64,000 nucleotides of DNA, taken from positions 17,252-81,251 of the forward strand of contig SVEK01000011.1 of the NCBI GenBank assembly GCA_015057405.1, in the 5' to 3' direction. The DNA is from Lachnospiraceae bacterium. GTDB lineage: Bacteria; Bacillota; Clostridia; Lachnospirales; Lachnospiraceae. This document shows, piece by piece, positions 9,038 to 17,290 of the stretch; position 1 is the first letter of the stretch; every line of letters begins with the position of its first letter. The position numbers and the translations under genes are program-made. The notes beneath the pieces were generated by a model, which was not told where the DNA came from, did not search any database, and saw only the letters and a program-made list of their open reading frames with translations.

Positions 9038-10051
9038 TTACATTATATCAAAATTCAAACTCTCTTTCAACAGTTCACTCTTTACAAATTTTTCCCTATT
9101 TTCTTTTTGAATGCATAACATATTAAGCTTCTCCATATTCTTTGCAGATATCCATGTTTTCTTGCTATTCATGTAGCAACTGGCAAGCTTCCAGAACTTT
9201 TCAGGATACAAAAGAAGCATGGCAAGAACCCTTCGTTCTTCTTCCGATAATTCTATTACACTACGATACCCTATGAGCACCGCATTCCCATATTCACCGT
9301 CCCATTCATTTTTTTCCATTACTTTTCTCAGGAAATAATATAAATCCATTAACTGAAGTCCGTAAGAGCATTTCTCAAATACAGTTGTTGCAACGTAATT
9401 GTCACACATTATTATATTATGATATGTATACGAACCGTGCATCACATCTTTTCCGGCCACTGCTCCCGCCCACATACCCTGAAGGTTGCTCCCTTCAAGC
9501 CATGCAAGTACTTTTTCTGCATTGTCACAATATTCAGGAAATGCCTTGAGTAGTTCAAGTTCATACCGGTTCTTTTCTTTTCTTCCTTTAAGATACTTTC
9601 TTATATGTCTCAATTCTGCATTGTGTTTTCTGAAACTTGCTATAACATCCTGTCCACCGGCATATGTCGTCCCTTCATTAGTCTCAACACATTTCAGGCA
9701 ATCATGCATTGCCGCCATATTCTCTGCAGCAAGACGAATCTCATTTTTGTCTCTTATGTTACATTCATTCCCTGTATACCAATCCCGTATAACATACCTG
9801 ATTCCGTTAGATGCAATAGAACTGATATTGCCGTCTTTGTTCAGGCAAAACGAATCCACATGTTTAAATCCTTCTTTTACAAGTCTTGATTTTATCATAT
9901 GCTCCCACATCAATCTTCCGGCAGACGTTCCGGTTTCCTTTATAATTTTACAACCATCATCGGTATCTAACAGACTCCCGCCGCGAACTCTCGATTTCCC
10001 ATACACTTCAAATGAATACTGTTCAAAAATTTCTTCGTACCTATCCTCCAA
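9038..10051 (-). CDS. CotS-like spore coat kinase-fold protein
   Basis: A 337-aa protein with the aminoglycoside-phosphotransferase/kinase-like fold seen in the CotS family of spore coat proteins. The catalytic-loop region reads HGSYTYHNII, where active relatives carry an Asp after HG. The segment that should supply the metal-binding Asp reads TVFEKCSYG, and DLYYFLRKVMEK then follows as in CotS proteins. These substitutions suggest a weak or inactive kinase. I accept a TTG start at 10051 because GAGGAGG lies seven bases upstream and no better ATG exists. It heads the minus-strand group with the PEGA lipoprotein. A spore-coat role is inferred from family membership only. Confidence 0.65.
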   Translation of the reverse strand: MEDRYEEIFEQYSFEVYGKSRVRGGSLLDTDDGCKIIKETGTSAGRLMWEHMIKSRLVKEGFKHVDSFCLNKDGNISSIASNGIRYVIRDWYTGNECNIRDKNEIRLAAENMAAMHDCLKCVETNEGTTYAGGQDVIASFRKHNAELRHIRKYLKGRKEKNRYELELLKAFPEYCDNAEKVLAWLEGSNLQGMWAGAVAGKDVMHGSYTYHNIIMCDNYVATTVFEKCSYGLQLMDLYYFLRKVMEKNEWDGEYGNAVLIGYRSVIELSEEERRVLAMLLLYPEKFWKLASCYMNSKKTWISAKNMEKLNMLCIQKENREKFVKSELLKESLNFDIM

Positions 10052-10201
10052 CTTACGTCCTCCTCATTTTTACATTGATTACTTCATGTGTCTTGTTCAA
10101 TACTATGAAATAAAAACAATATTCATTCCGAATTATTGTTCTTAAATTAATCTTTCTCTAATATCAATAGCTATAGATAAAATATATTGTCGGAGAAATC
10201 T

Positions 10202-12031
10202 ATGTTAAATTTTGTTAAGCAGCATTTGAATAAAATACATCCGGTTAGACAACATTTGCCTAAATTACATTTTTTTAACACAATAAAAACAAGAAAATAT
10301 AAAGGCATAGCTAAACTTCGTCCGGCAATGCTGTGTCTGACAATGGTGTTATTGACAACATCCTGCAGTTGTCAGCAATACGACCACAATGCCGACAAAG
10401 CTTTTACCGCATTGTGTGACGAAATATTTGTCGACATGGTTCAATCAGATGCAATAACTCTTAACTATACGCTCTCCAATCCCAAAGCATTCGGAATAAC
10501 AAACAGCACCCACACCCTTGGAAGATATAGTGAAGATGCCATTTTATCCGGTTGTTCATACTACGAAAACAAACTTCAACTCCTTCAAAACATAAGTTAT
10601 CCTTCCCTTAACGAGGACAACAAACTTACATATGACACTCTATTTGGAGTTCTTGATGCTTATCTTGATATGGCACCGTATACTTTGTACACAGAACCGC
10701 TTTCTCCGGTAACAGGAATCCATGCGAATCTTCCGGTTCTTCTTTCTGAGTACCATTTTTATAATGTAGTATCAATCAGCGAATACTTTTGTATATTGAA
10801 AAATGTACCGGATTATTTTAACCAGATAATTGAATTTGAGAAAAAAAAGAAAGCAAACGGACTGTTCATGGGAACAACTACAGCCAAAAAAATCATAGCC
10901 CAGTGCCACGAATTCATAAAAGAACCTGAAAACAACTTATTAATTCAGGTATTTGCCGATAATATAACCCCCCTTAATCTGAGCACCTCCGACAAAGAAT
11001 CTTATATCAAAGAAAATGAATTTCTTATAAAAGAAAACATTATCCCGGCATACCAAAATATAATTGACAGCCTGTCATCTCTTATCGGTTCCGAAAACAA
11101 ACCGTGCACACCGTTATGTAATTTCCCAAAAGGTAAAGAATATTACACCACTTTAGTCCGCATGGAAACCGGTTCTTCTCTGAGTATTCCGAAAATGAAG
11201 CTACTGCTGGAAAAATCTTTAACTGACTGTCATGAATCTGTTGCCGCTATTTTAAAAGATAACCCAAACATTATTAATGAACTCTCTAACACAACCCTTT
11301 ACTCCAAAAAGCCCGCAGAAATTATTGAATATCTCAAAAACAACATACTTAATAAATATCCGCCATTACCGAAAAGTACCGGTAACCTTAACATCAAATA
11401 CGTGCACCCCTCTCTGGAAAACACGTTAAGCCCTGCAATGTACATAACACCGCCCATTGACTGCACCACATCTGATAATATATATATTAACAGAGCCTGC
11501 CTCAATGATTCTTCAATGTTTACCACACTTGCACATGAAGGATATCCCGGTCATCTTTATCAAACCAATTATTTTATGCTTACCAATCCGCATCCTATAA
11601 GATTATTGCTGAGTTTCCCGGGATATTCAGAAGGTTTTGCCACCTACGCAGAACTCTATTCATATTCCATTGCAGGAATTGATACCACCCGGGCAACCGT
11701 TCTTCGAAACAATAAACTTACCGCGCTATGTATATACAGTCTTATAGATATTGGCATACACCACTACGGCTGGTCTTACGGTGACTGCGCAAATTTTCTC
11801 AAGAAAAACGGAATTACAGATAAAGCAATTACACATGAAATATATTTTACAATCATCGAAGAACCTTCTTTATATTTAAAATATACTATCGGCTGTCTGG
11901 AATTCATAACACTTGAAAATAACTATAAGGATACCCTTGGTACATCCTACGACCCTGTTGAATTTCATAAGTTGATACTCGAAACAGGTCCAACCGGCTT
12001 TGAAATATTATCAGACAAAATTAATCCATAA
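10202..12031 (+). CDS. DUF885-family lipoprotein (putative zinc metallopeptidase)
   Basis: A 609-aa exported protein. A basic N-terminus of about 40 residues precedes a hydrophobic stretch ending in LLTTSC, with the lipid-modified cysteine at residue 55, so it is probably anchored outside the membrane. The DUF885 signature HEGYPGH is at residues 445-451, and GYSEGFATYAELY supplies the likely third zinc ligand, a gluzincin-like arrangement. Family members are often called hydrolases or peptidases on this basis, without a defined substrate. I chose the ATG at 10202 because CGGAG lies seven bases before it, rather than the in-frame TTG fifteen bases upstream. The long pre-signal segment is odd, and an internal start at residue 43 is possible. 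It is transcribed divergently from the CotS-like gene and appears monocistronic. Confidence 0.78.
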   Translation: MLNFVKQHLNKIHPVRQHLPKLHFFNTIKTRKYKGIAKLRPAMLCLTMVLLTTSCSCQQYDHNADKAFTALCDEIFVDMVQSDAITLNYTLSNPKAFGITNSTHTLGRYSEDAILSGCSYYENKLQLLQNISYPSLNEDNKLTYDTLFGVLDAYLDMAPYTLYTEPLSPVTGIHANLPVLLSEYHFYNVVSISEYFCILKNVPDYFNQIIEFEKKKKANGLFMGTTTAKKIIAQCHEFIKEPENNLLIQVFADNITPLNLSTSDKESYIKENEFLIKENIIPAYQNIIDSLSSLIGSENKPCTPLCNFPKGKEYYTTLVRMETGSSLSIPKMKLLLEKSLTDCHESVAAILKDNPNIINELSNTTLYSKKPAEIIEYLKNNILNKYPPLPKSTGNLNIKYVHPSLENTLSPAMYITPPIDCTTSDNIYINRACLNDSSMFTTLAHEGYPGHLYQTNYFMLTNPHPIRLLLSFPGYSEGFATYAELYSYSIAGIDTTRATVLRNNKLTALCIYSLIDIGIHHYGWSYGDCANFLKKNGITDKAITHEIYFTIIEEPSLYLKYTIGCLEFITLENNYKDTLGTSYDPVEFHKLILETGPTGFEILSDKINP

Positions 12032-12133
12032 GCACCAACATGCCAAAACGAATGGTTTTACTTTACAAAATAACGAAGCTATAATGTTTATAAATATAAT
12101 AAATATAAAAATGTTATATAAAACTATTTTTAG

Positions 12134-12162
12134 TTGACTTTTACTTCTTTAATCCATATAAT
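12134..12162 (+). promoter_or_regulatory. Vegetative (sigma-A type) promoter of pckA
   Basis: TTGACT at 12134-12139, a 17-base spacer and a perfect TATAAT at 12157-12162. Transcription would begin near 12169, giving a leader of about 107 bases before the pckA ATG. Confidence 0.85.
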
Positions 12163-12193
12163 AAGGACAAGATTGGGCATTTGTTAGTTTGTT

Positions 12194-12218
12194 AAATAAT
12201 TAACTATCCTAATTATTT
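12194..12218 (+). promoter_or_regulatory. Palindrome in the pckA leader
   Basis: A perfect 9-bp inverted repeat, AAATAATTA/TAATTATTT, with a 7-base centre. It lies 25-50 bases downstream of the predicted transcription start and 58 bases before the ATG. It could be an operator for a dimeric repressor or a weak AU-only hairpin in the leader. No known consensus is matched. Confidence 0.5.
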
Positions 12219-12275
12219 GTAACTATACTTATGCTCTGATTTTTAACAGATTATATTTATAGGAGGTTTTTCATA

Positions 12276-13982
12276 ATGGCAACAAAAGCAAATTATCCAA
12301 TTAATGAAATTGGAGCAGGAAAAGTTGGTTTCTCAAAAACACGTTCTATTATCGAAGCTGCTTTTTATGGTAACAATGTAGTTAGAGTTGAGACTCTTAA
12401 AGAGGCTTACAATCTCGCAAAGAATTCACCTGGAACAATCGTTACAGATATGCCTGTATACAGAGGTGAGGAGTTCGGTCTTGATAAAGACGCTAAAGTT
12501 CTTCTCTTCAATGATGGAGCTGTTACAGGACGTTACGCTACTGCACGTCGTATCAAAGGCGAGCCTGGCGTAGATGATGCAAAGCTTGACAAGGTAGTTA
12601 TGGATGCTATCTACAAGACACGTTTTAAGAAATTATATCATGCAACATGTTATGTTGGACTTGATCCTGAATTCATGGTTAAAGCTCACCTTCTTATTCC
12701 TGAAGGAGAAGAGAACCTCATGTACAACTGGATGATCAACTTCCAGTACATGTCAGATGAGTATGTTAAAATGTACCGTGACTCACAGCCTGTTGGTGAT
12801 GGTAAAGAAGCTGATATCTACATCTTCTCAGATCCACAGTGGGTACCAACTCCAAGTCCTGATGTTGATTACAGCTGCTTAAGCGATGATCTTACATGCT
12901 GCTACTTCGACACTAACGAAAACTGTGCTGCAATCCTTGGTATGAAGTACTTCGGAGAGCACAAAAAGGGAACACTTACTATGGCATGGGCTATTGCTAA
13001 CAGAAACGGTTATGCATCATGTCACGGTGGACAGAAAGAGTATACACTTGATGACGGTTCTAAGTATGTTGCTGCTGTATTTGGTCTTTCAGGATCAGGT
13101 AAGTCAACACTTACACATGCTAAGCATTCAGACAAGTACCCTTCAATCAAGGTTCTTCATGATGATGCGTTCATCATCAACTCAGATACATGTGCTTCTA
13201 TCGCACTTGAGCCTACTTACTTCGATAAGACAGCTGACTATCCTACAGGATGTCCTGATAACCAGTATCTCCTTTCAGCTCAGAACTGTTCAGCTACAAT
13301 CGATGAGGATGGTAAGATTCAGCTCGTAACAGAAGATATCCGTAACGGTAACGGACGTGCTATCAAGTCTAAGCTTTGGTCACCAAACCGCGTAGATAAG
13401 ATTGACGCTCCTGTTAATGCAATCTTCTGGATTATGAAAGACCCTACAATTCCACCAGTAGTTAAACTTAAGGGTGCTGCACTTGCATCAGTTATGGGTG
13501 CTACTCTTGCTACTAAGACATCAACTGCAGAGCGTGTTGCTGCCGGTACAGATATGAACGCTATTCGTATCGTTCCATATGCAAACCCATTCAGAACTTA
13601 CCCACTTGTTAACGACTATGACAAGTTCAAGAAGCTCGTTGAAGAGAAGAATGTTGCTTGCTACATTGTTAACACAGGTGACTTCATGGGCAAGAAGTGC
13701 CAGAAGGAAGATACACTTGGAATTCTTGAGACAATCGTTGAAGGAAAAGCTAAGTTTGAGCAGTGGGGACCATTCGAAGATATCGAAATCATGACAGAGT
13801 GGTCAGGTCAGACAGGTGACTTCACACCAGATCTTAACGATGCAGATTACAAAGCTCAGCTTAAGGCTGCTATGCAGACACGTGTTAACGCTGTTGAAGG
13901 ATTTGCAACAAACAAAGAAGGTTATGACAAACTTCCTGATGAGGCTCTTGAAGCTCTTAAGAAGCTTGTTGCAGCTCTTTAA
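12276..13982 (+). CDS. pckA: Phosphoenolpyruvate carboxykinase (ATP)
   Basis: A 568-aa cytoplasmic enzyme interconverting oxaloacetate and PEP with ATP/ADP. In fermentative Clostridia it can run either in the gluconeogenic direction or as a CO2-fixing anaplerotic step. The P-loop (kinase-1a) is GLSGSGKST at residues 270-278, followed by the metal-binding segment LHDDAF and by adenine-site sequence near TSTAERVAAGTD. It is somewhat longer than the 530-540 aa of typical bacterial ATP-PEPCK. A clean GGAGG sits eight bases before the ATG. Codon use is very restricted (for example CTT for Leu, GTT for Val, CGT for Arg), unlike its neighbours, which points to high expression. This fits the near-consensus promoter and the strong terminator on either side; the gene is monocistronic. 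Confidence 0.93.
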   Translation: MATKANYPINEIGAGKVGFSKTRSIIEAAFYGNNVVRVETLKEAYNLAKNSPGTIVTDMPVYRGEEFGLDKDAKVLLFNDGAVTGRYATARRIKGEPGVDDAKLDKVVMDAIYKTRFKKLYHATCYVGLDPEFMVKAHLLIPEGEENLMYNWMINFQYMSDEYVKMYRDSQPVGDGKEADIYIFSDPQWVPTPSPDVDYSCLSDDLTCCYFDTNENCAAILGMKYFGEHKKGTLTMAWAIANRNGYASCHGGQKEYTLDDGSKYVAAVFGLSGSGKSTLTHAKHSDKYPSIKVLHDDAFIINSDTCASIALEPTYFDKTADYPTGCPDNQYLLSAQNCSATIDEDGKIQLVTEDIRNGNGRAIKSKLWSPNRVDKIDAPVNAIFWIMKDPTIPPVVKLKGAALASVMGATLATKTSTAERVAAGTDMNAIRIVPYANPFRTYPLVNDYDKFKKLVEEKNVACYIVNTGDFMGKKCQKEDTLGILETIVEGKAKFEQWGPFEDIEIMTEWSGQTGDFTPDLNDADYKAQLKAAMQTRVNAVEGFATNKEGYDKLPDEALEALKKLVAAL

Positions 13983-14069
13983 TTCTTATAGACAATCGAA
14001 ATTTTCAATTATCTGATTGATAACCCGGTAAATCATTTCTATGGATTTTACCAATTAATGAAACAACAA

Positions 14070-14107
14070 ACGACCATACACGAGAGATTCTCTGTATGGT
14101 CGTTTTT
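14070..14107 (+). terminator. Rho-independent terminator of pckA
   Basis: An 11-bp perfect stem, ACGACCATACA/TGTATGGTCGT, extended inside by GAGA/TCTC across a one-base bulge, followed by a T5 run. It lies about 90 bases after the pckA stop. Confidence 0.9.
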
Positions 14108-14249
14108 AACTTTATTGCAATTAATTCTTCTTGTTTTATTATCAATTCCGAACTTAAACAGTTTAACTTATACGCTTATATCATTGGGGGTTGTTATTCT
14201 ATCGTATACCCTTATTTCGTCAAGCTAATTTTCATTATATTATGCATTC

Positions 14250-14423
14250 TTATATAATTGTATACTCAAACATCTCGTAAGCAAGCTTACACCCCTCTTT
14301 TATATTTTCCGGCAAAAGGGCCCTTGCCACACACTGTTCTTCATCCATTTCCTTCGATAGATTCTTAAGGAAAGCATAATCTCCGTCAATACGAATAACC
14401 TCGTATTCTATTTTTTCAAACAT
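14250..14423 (-). CDS. Small conserved-looking hypothetical protein (57 aa)
   Basis: A 57-codon reading frame with GAGGAG about eight bases upstream of its ATG and a TAA stop. The product starts MFEKIEYEVIRIDGDYAFL and ends LAYEMFEYTII. It is acidic and soluble, with one cysteine in the middle and one near the end, and no signal peptide or membrane segment. The clean ribosome binding site and even amino acid composition support a real gene. I believe similar short proteins occur in other Lachnospiraceae, but I cannot name the family. It lies 142 bases downstream of the flavin reductase gene, separated from it by a tandem repeat, and is convergent with pckA. Confidence 0.7.
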   Translation of the reverse strand: MFEKIEYEVIRIDGDYAFLKNLSKEMDEEQCVARALLPENIKEGCKLAYEMFEYTII

Positions 14424-14456
14424 ACTAACTCACTCCTCATCTTTATTTTCCGGGTT

Positions 14457-14558
14457 GCCGGTTCGTCCCTCGTTTTTCAGGTTTCAGCCTGCTGATTCGT
14501 TCCTTGTTTTTCAGCTTTCAGCTTGCCGGTTCGTTCCTTGTTTTTCAGGTTCCAGCCT
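14457..14558. repeat. Tandem repeat, three 34-bp units
   Basis: Three adjacent 34-bp units (14457-14490, 14491-14524, 14525-14558) share the core TTCGTTCCTTGTTTTTCAG with a few substitutions. The unit length is not a multiple of three, so it is not coding in one frame. It begins seven bases 3' of the flavin reductase stop on the minus strand. Confidence 0.85.
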
Positions 14559-14564
14559 GCAAAT

Positions 14565-15134
14565 CTATTTTTTCTTCTTTTGTACTGAATAACCAAATTT
14601 GCCAAGTTTCTTTCCGAGAGAAAAATACTCTCCATGAGAATATGTTACAAGTCCGGTATCATTAAGCAGAAATTTTCCCTTTTCGTCCATATATTCCTCG
14701 TCTGCCCATACTGCAGTTACCCTTGCAATAAACATGTCATGACTTCCGAGCTCTTTTATTTCTTCAACCTTGCACTCTATGTTAACGGGGCTCTCTGCAA
14801 TTAGCGGAACCGAAACAGTGCTGCCGGCTTCAGGAGTAAGATTCATTCGGGCAAACTTGTCAAAATCTCTTCCTGACTTTACACCGCACCAATCTGCTGC
14901 CTTGACCAGTTTATCTGTCACAAGATTGATCACAAATTCTCCACTGTCTTTTATTATGTCATATGAATACCGCTCTTTTCGTATCGATATAGAAACCATT
15001 GCCGGATTGGTACATATAGTTCCTGCCCACGCAACAGTTATAATGTTTGGAATTTCATCAGCTCTTTTGCAGCTTACCATAACTGCCGGCAACGGATATA
15101 ACATATTTCCCGGTTTCCACAATTGTTTAGACAT
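14565..15134 (-). CDS. Flavin reductase-like, FMN-binding split-barrel protein
   Basis: A 189-aa cytoplasmic protein of the flavin reductase family (FMN-binding split barrel). It has the typical NIITVAWAGTICTNPAMVSISI core, the SGEFVINLV segment and the GSHDMFIARVTAV strand that line the flavin pocket. Members use NAD(P)H to reduce flavin or act as small flavoproteins, and the electron acceptor here is unknown. The ATG at 15134 is preceded by an AGGAGG six bases away. The protein ends in a run of lysines. The gene lies between a putative terminator and a tandem repeat, so it appears to be a single-gene unit, possibly with the 57-aa gene. Confidence 0.85.
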   Translation of the reverse strand: MSKQLWKPGNMLYPLPAVMVSCKRADEIPNIITVAWAGTICTNPAMVSISIRKERYSYDIIKDSGEFVINLVTDKLVKAADWCGVKSGRDFDKFARMNLTPEAGSTVSVPLIAESPVNIECKVEEIKELGSHDMFIARVTAVWADEEYMDEKGKFLLNDTGLVTYSHGEYFSLGKKLGKFGYSVQKKKK

Positions 15135-15165
15135 AACAAATCCTCCTATATAATTCTATTTAACA

Positions 15166-15241
15166 CAAAAATGGTTCGGCATCTATGGTTCGCAAGCGGC
15201 ATCTGACCACCGGGTTATGCGAACCAAAGAACCACCGAACC
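15166..15241 (-). terminator. Nested inverted repeat, probable terminator of the BMP lipoprotein gene
   Basis: Two nested arm pairs, GGTTCGG/CCGAACC (outer) and GGTTCGCA/TGCGAACC (inner), span 15173-15241. Read on the minus strand the hairpin is followed by ATTTTTG. It lies 63 bases after the lipoprotein stop and 31 bases before the flavin reductase ATG. Confidence 0.6.
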
Positions 15242-15303
15242 ACCTAATTCCTTAATTCAAATTCGTCGTTCAATACATTTTTTCGAATCTTACGAATTCT
15301 TAA

Positions 15304-16614
15304 TTAGTTAGCATTAAGCTCCTTAATTCCATCAATTCTGATACTGAATCCCGGAGCAGCTCTAAGTTCTGACTCGTGGAAATATCCATCTTTTACAGCC
15401 TGTGCATCTTCATTACCTTCGTCACAACTGAAGTCGCCGTTAAGGTCGATGTAGTAACTGTCAATATTAGCACCCTCTACTGTAAACTTAGATGTATCAA
15501 ATACATGAAGAGAACCATCCTTAAGCGCAGCTTCAACTTCTGCCACCTTAGCATCTGTGCCCTCAGCACATGCTTCACCAAGAGTTGTAATTGCAACAGC
15601 ACCTTGTGAGTATCCCTCTGCCCAGTCAGTTGCAATATCTTCACCCTTTAAGAATGTTTCAAATGCATATTTATAATAAACTGACCATGTATTAGTTGCA
15701 GATGTAAGTGCAGCATCAGGTGCAACACTTAACATATCAACATTGTATCCGACACTATATACTTCTGAACCTGATTCACGTGCTTCCTGAACTGCACTTG
15801 GAGCACCTGTTGAATCTGCATGCTGACCAATGATAACACAACCATTTGCCATAAGTGCTTTAGCAGCTTCACCCTCTGCTGTTATATCAAACCATGAGTT
15901 TGTATACTGAACTTCCATAACAAGATTCTCAACAATTGACTTTGCTCCAAGATAGAATGCTGTATATCCTGATACAACCTCTGCATATGGGTATGCACCT
16001 ACATAACCGATTTTGATATTTCCGTCTGCGTCCTTGCTGCTATCTGCAATCTTACCGTCAGCCTCGAGCTCAGCAAGTTTCATACCTGCAACAACACCGG
16101 ATACATAACGTGACTCAAATACCTTTGTAAATGCATTCTTGAAGTTAGCCATTTTATCCTGATTAGCAGTGTCACCTGTCATTGAAATAAATGTAACATC
16201 AGTAAACTCAGCTGCTGCCTGTTTCATATATGACTGATGTCCGTAACTGTTAGAAATAACAAGATTACATCCTGAATCAACTAAATCCGCTGCAGCATCA
16301 TAGCAAGCTGCACTTTCATCAACTGTATACTTCCATAAAATCTGGTCTTCAGCCATTCCAAGCTCTGAAGCAGCTGTCTTAATTCCGTCTATGTGTGCAA
16401 ATGAATATCCTTCATTTTCATCACCTATAAGGATTACTCCGACTTTAATGCCACTAACATCTGCCGCATCGCCATTATCACTTGCTTCATCTCCTGCCTC
16501 TTCTGACTGAGCTTCTTCTTTTTCGTTGCTTTTACCGCCACATGCCGCAAGACTAAGAACCATAGCAGCAGTCATTGTCAACACCATTGCTTTTTTCAAA
16601 AACTTTTTAATCAT
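15304..16614 (-). CDS. BMP-family (Med/BmpA) substrate-binding lipoprotein
   Basis: A 436-aa lipoprotein with lipobox SLAAC at Cys25, followed by a short Glu/Ser/Asp-rich spacer and a periplasmic-binding-protein type 1 fold of the BMP/Med family. Family features visible are KVGVILIGDENEGYSFAHIDGI near the start, the NSYGHQSYMKQAA segment and IGQHADSTGAPSAVQEA. Characterised relatives bind nucleosides for ABC importers. No ATPase or permease gene is adjacent, so partners must be encoded elsewhere or it acts as a receptor. It is probably monocistronic and well expressed: GGAGG precedes the ATG, a near-consensus promoter lies upstream and a hairpin lies downstream. Confidence 0.85.
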   Translation of the reverse strand: MIKKFLKKAMVLTMTAAMVLSLAACGGKSNEKEEAQSEEAGDEASDNGDAADVSGIKVGVILIGDENEGYSFAHIDGIKTAASELGMAEDQILWKYTVDESAACYDAAADLVDSGCNLVISNSYGHQSYMKQAAAEFTDVTFISMTGDTANQDKMANFKNAFTKVFESRYVSGVVAGMKLAELEADGKIADSSKDADGNIKIGYVGAYPYAEVVSGYTAFYLGAKSIVENLVMEVQYTNSWFDITAEGEAAKALMANGCVIIGQHADSTGAPSAVQEARESGSEVYSVGYNVDMLSVAPDAALTSATNTWSVYYKYAFETFLKGEDIATDWAEGYSQGAVAITTLGEACAEGTDAKVAEVEAALKDGSLHVFDTSKFTVEGANIDSYYIDLNGDFSCDEGNEDAQAVKDGYFHESELRAAPGFSIRIDGIKELNAN

Positions 16615-16645
16615 TATAAATGCCTCCTATGTAATTTTCAAAAAA

Positions 16646-16674
16646 ATTATATTACATTATCATTTGAAGGTCAA
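16646..16674 (-). promoter_or_regulatory. Vegetative promoter of the BMP lipoprotein gene
   Basis: Read on the minus strand: TTGACC (16674-16669), a 17-base spacer and a perfect TATAAT (16651-16646). It lies about 32 bases upstream of the ATG. Confidence 0.85.
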
Positions 16675-16813
16675 CACCAATACACCACATTGATTCAATA
16701 TTTTCCAGCCGCTTTATCATCTTTTTAGAATCAAAACTCTCATAGGTATATTTTATCAGTTCTGCTCATATATATATAATAATTGCACCCTACTACTAAT
16801 CGGAGGCTTTGTT

Positions 16814-17290
16814 ATGGCTAATACCAAAATTGTTGTTATTCGAATGAAAGAAATCATATATACGGCATTGTTTGCCACCACCTGCATTGTGCTTATTATA
16901 CTGCTTGTTCTTCTGTTCAAGCCTTCATCGGATTCAGAAACTGCCAATAGTTCAGAAAATGAAACTGCAGCTCTTTACAATGCCGGAGTATACAATACCC
17001 AATTATCTCTTAATAATACCACGCTCAACCTGGAACTGGTTGTCGATAGCGACCGAATCAAATCCGTAAGGCTTGTTAATCTTGACGTGGCAGTAACTAC
17101 AATGTTTCCCCTTCTTGAACCTGCACTAAAAGAAATCGAAGCAGCACTGATTACCGAACAAAATATCGATAATATTGAAATCTCCGAAAGCAGCCGCTAC
17201 ACACAAATGCTGTTGATTGATGCCATATCACGAACACTTGACAAAGCCAAAACCGGCGAAACTACCGAGCAAACGAATCAAAACCCGTAA
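16814..17290 (+). CDS. Hypothetical membrane-anchored protein (158 aa)
   Basis: One N-terminal transmembrane helix (about residues 13-35, ending VLLFKPSS) is followed by a Ser/Glu-rich linker. A small extracellular domain comes next, including AGVYNTQLSLNNTTLNLEL and IKSVRLVNLDVAVTTMFPLL. That pattern of a short beta strand followed by a ligand-like turn loosely recalls FMN-binding small domains, but the flavinylation motif is absent. GGAGG lies eight bases before the ATG. The gene is divergent from the BMP lipoprotein and its 3' end overlaps the methyltransferase gene by 13 bases in convergent orientation. I do not recognise a function. Confidence 0.65.
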   Translation: MANTKIVVIRMKEIIYTALFATTCIVLIILLVLLFKPSSDSETANSSENETAALYNAGVYNTQLSLNNTTLNLELVVDSDRIKSVRLVNLDVAVTTMFPLLEPALKEIEAALITEQNIDNIEISESSRYTQMLLIDAISRTLDKAKTGETTEQTNQNP

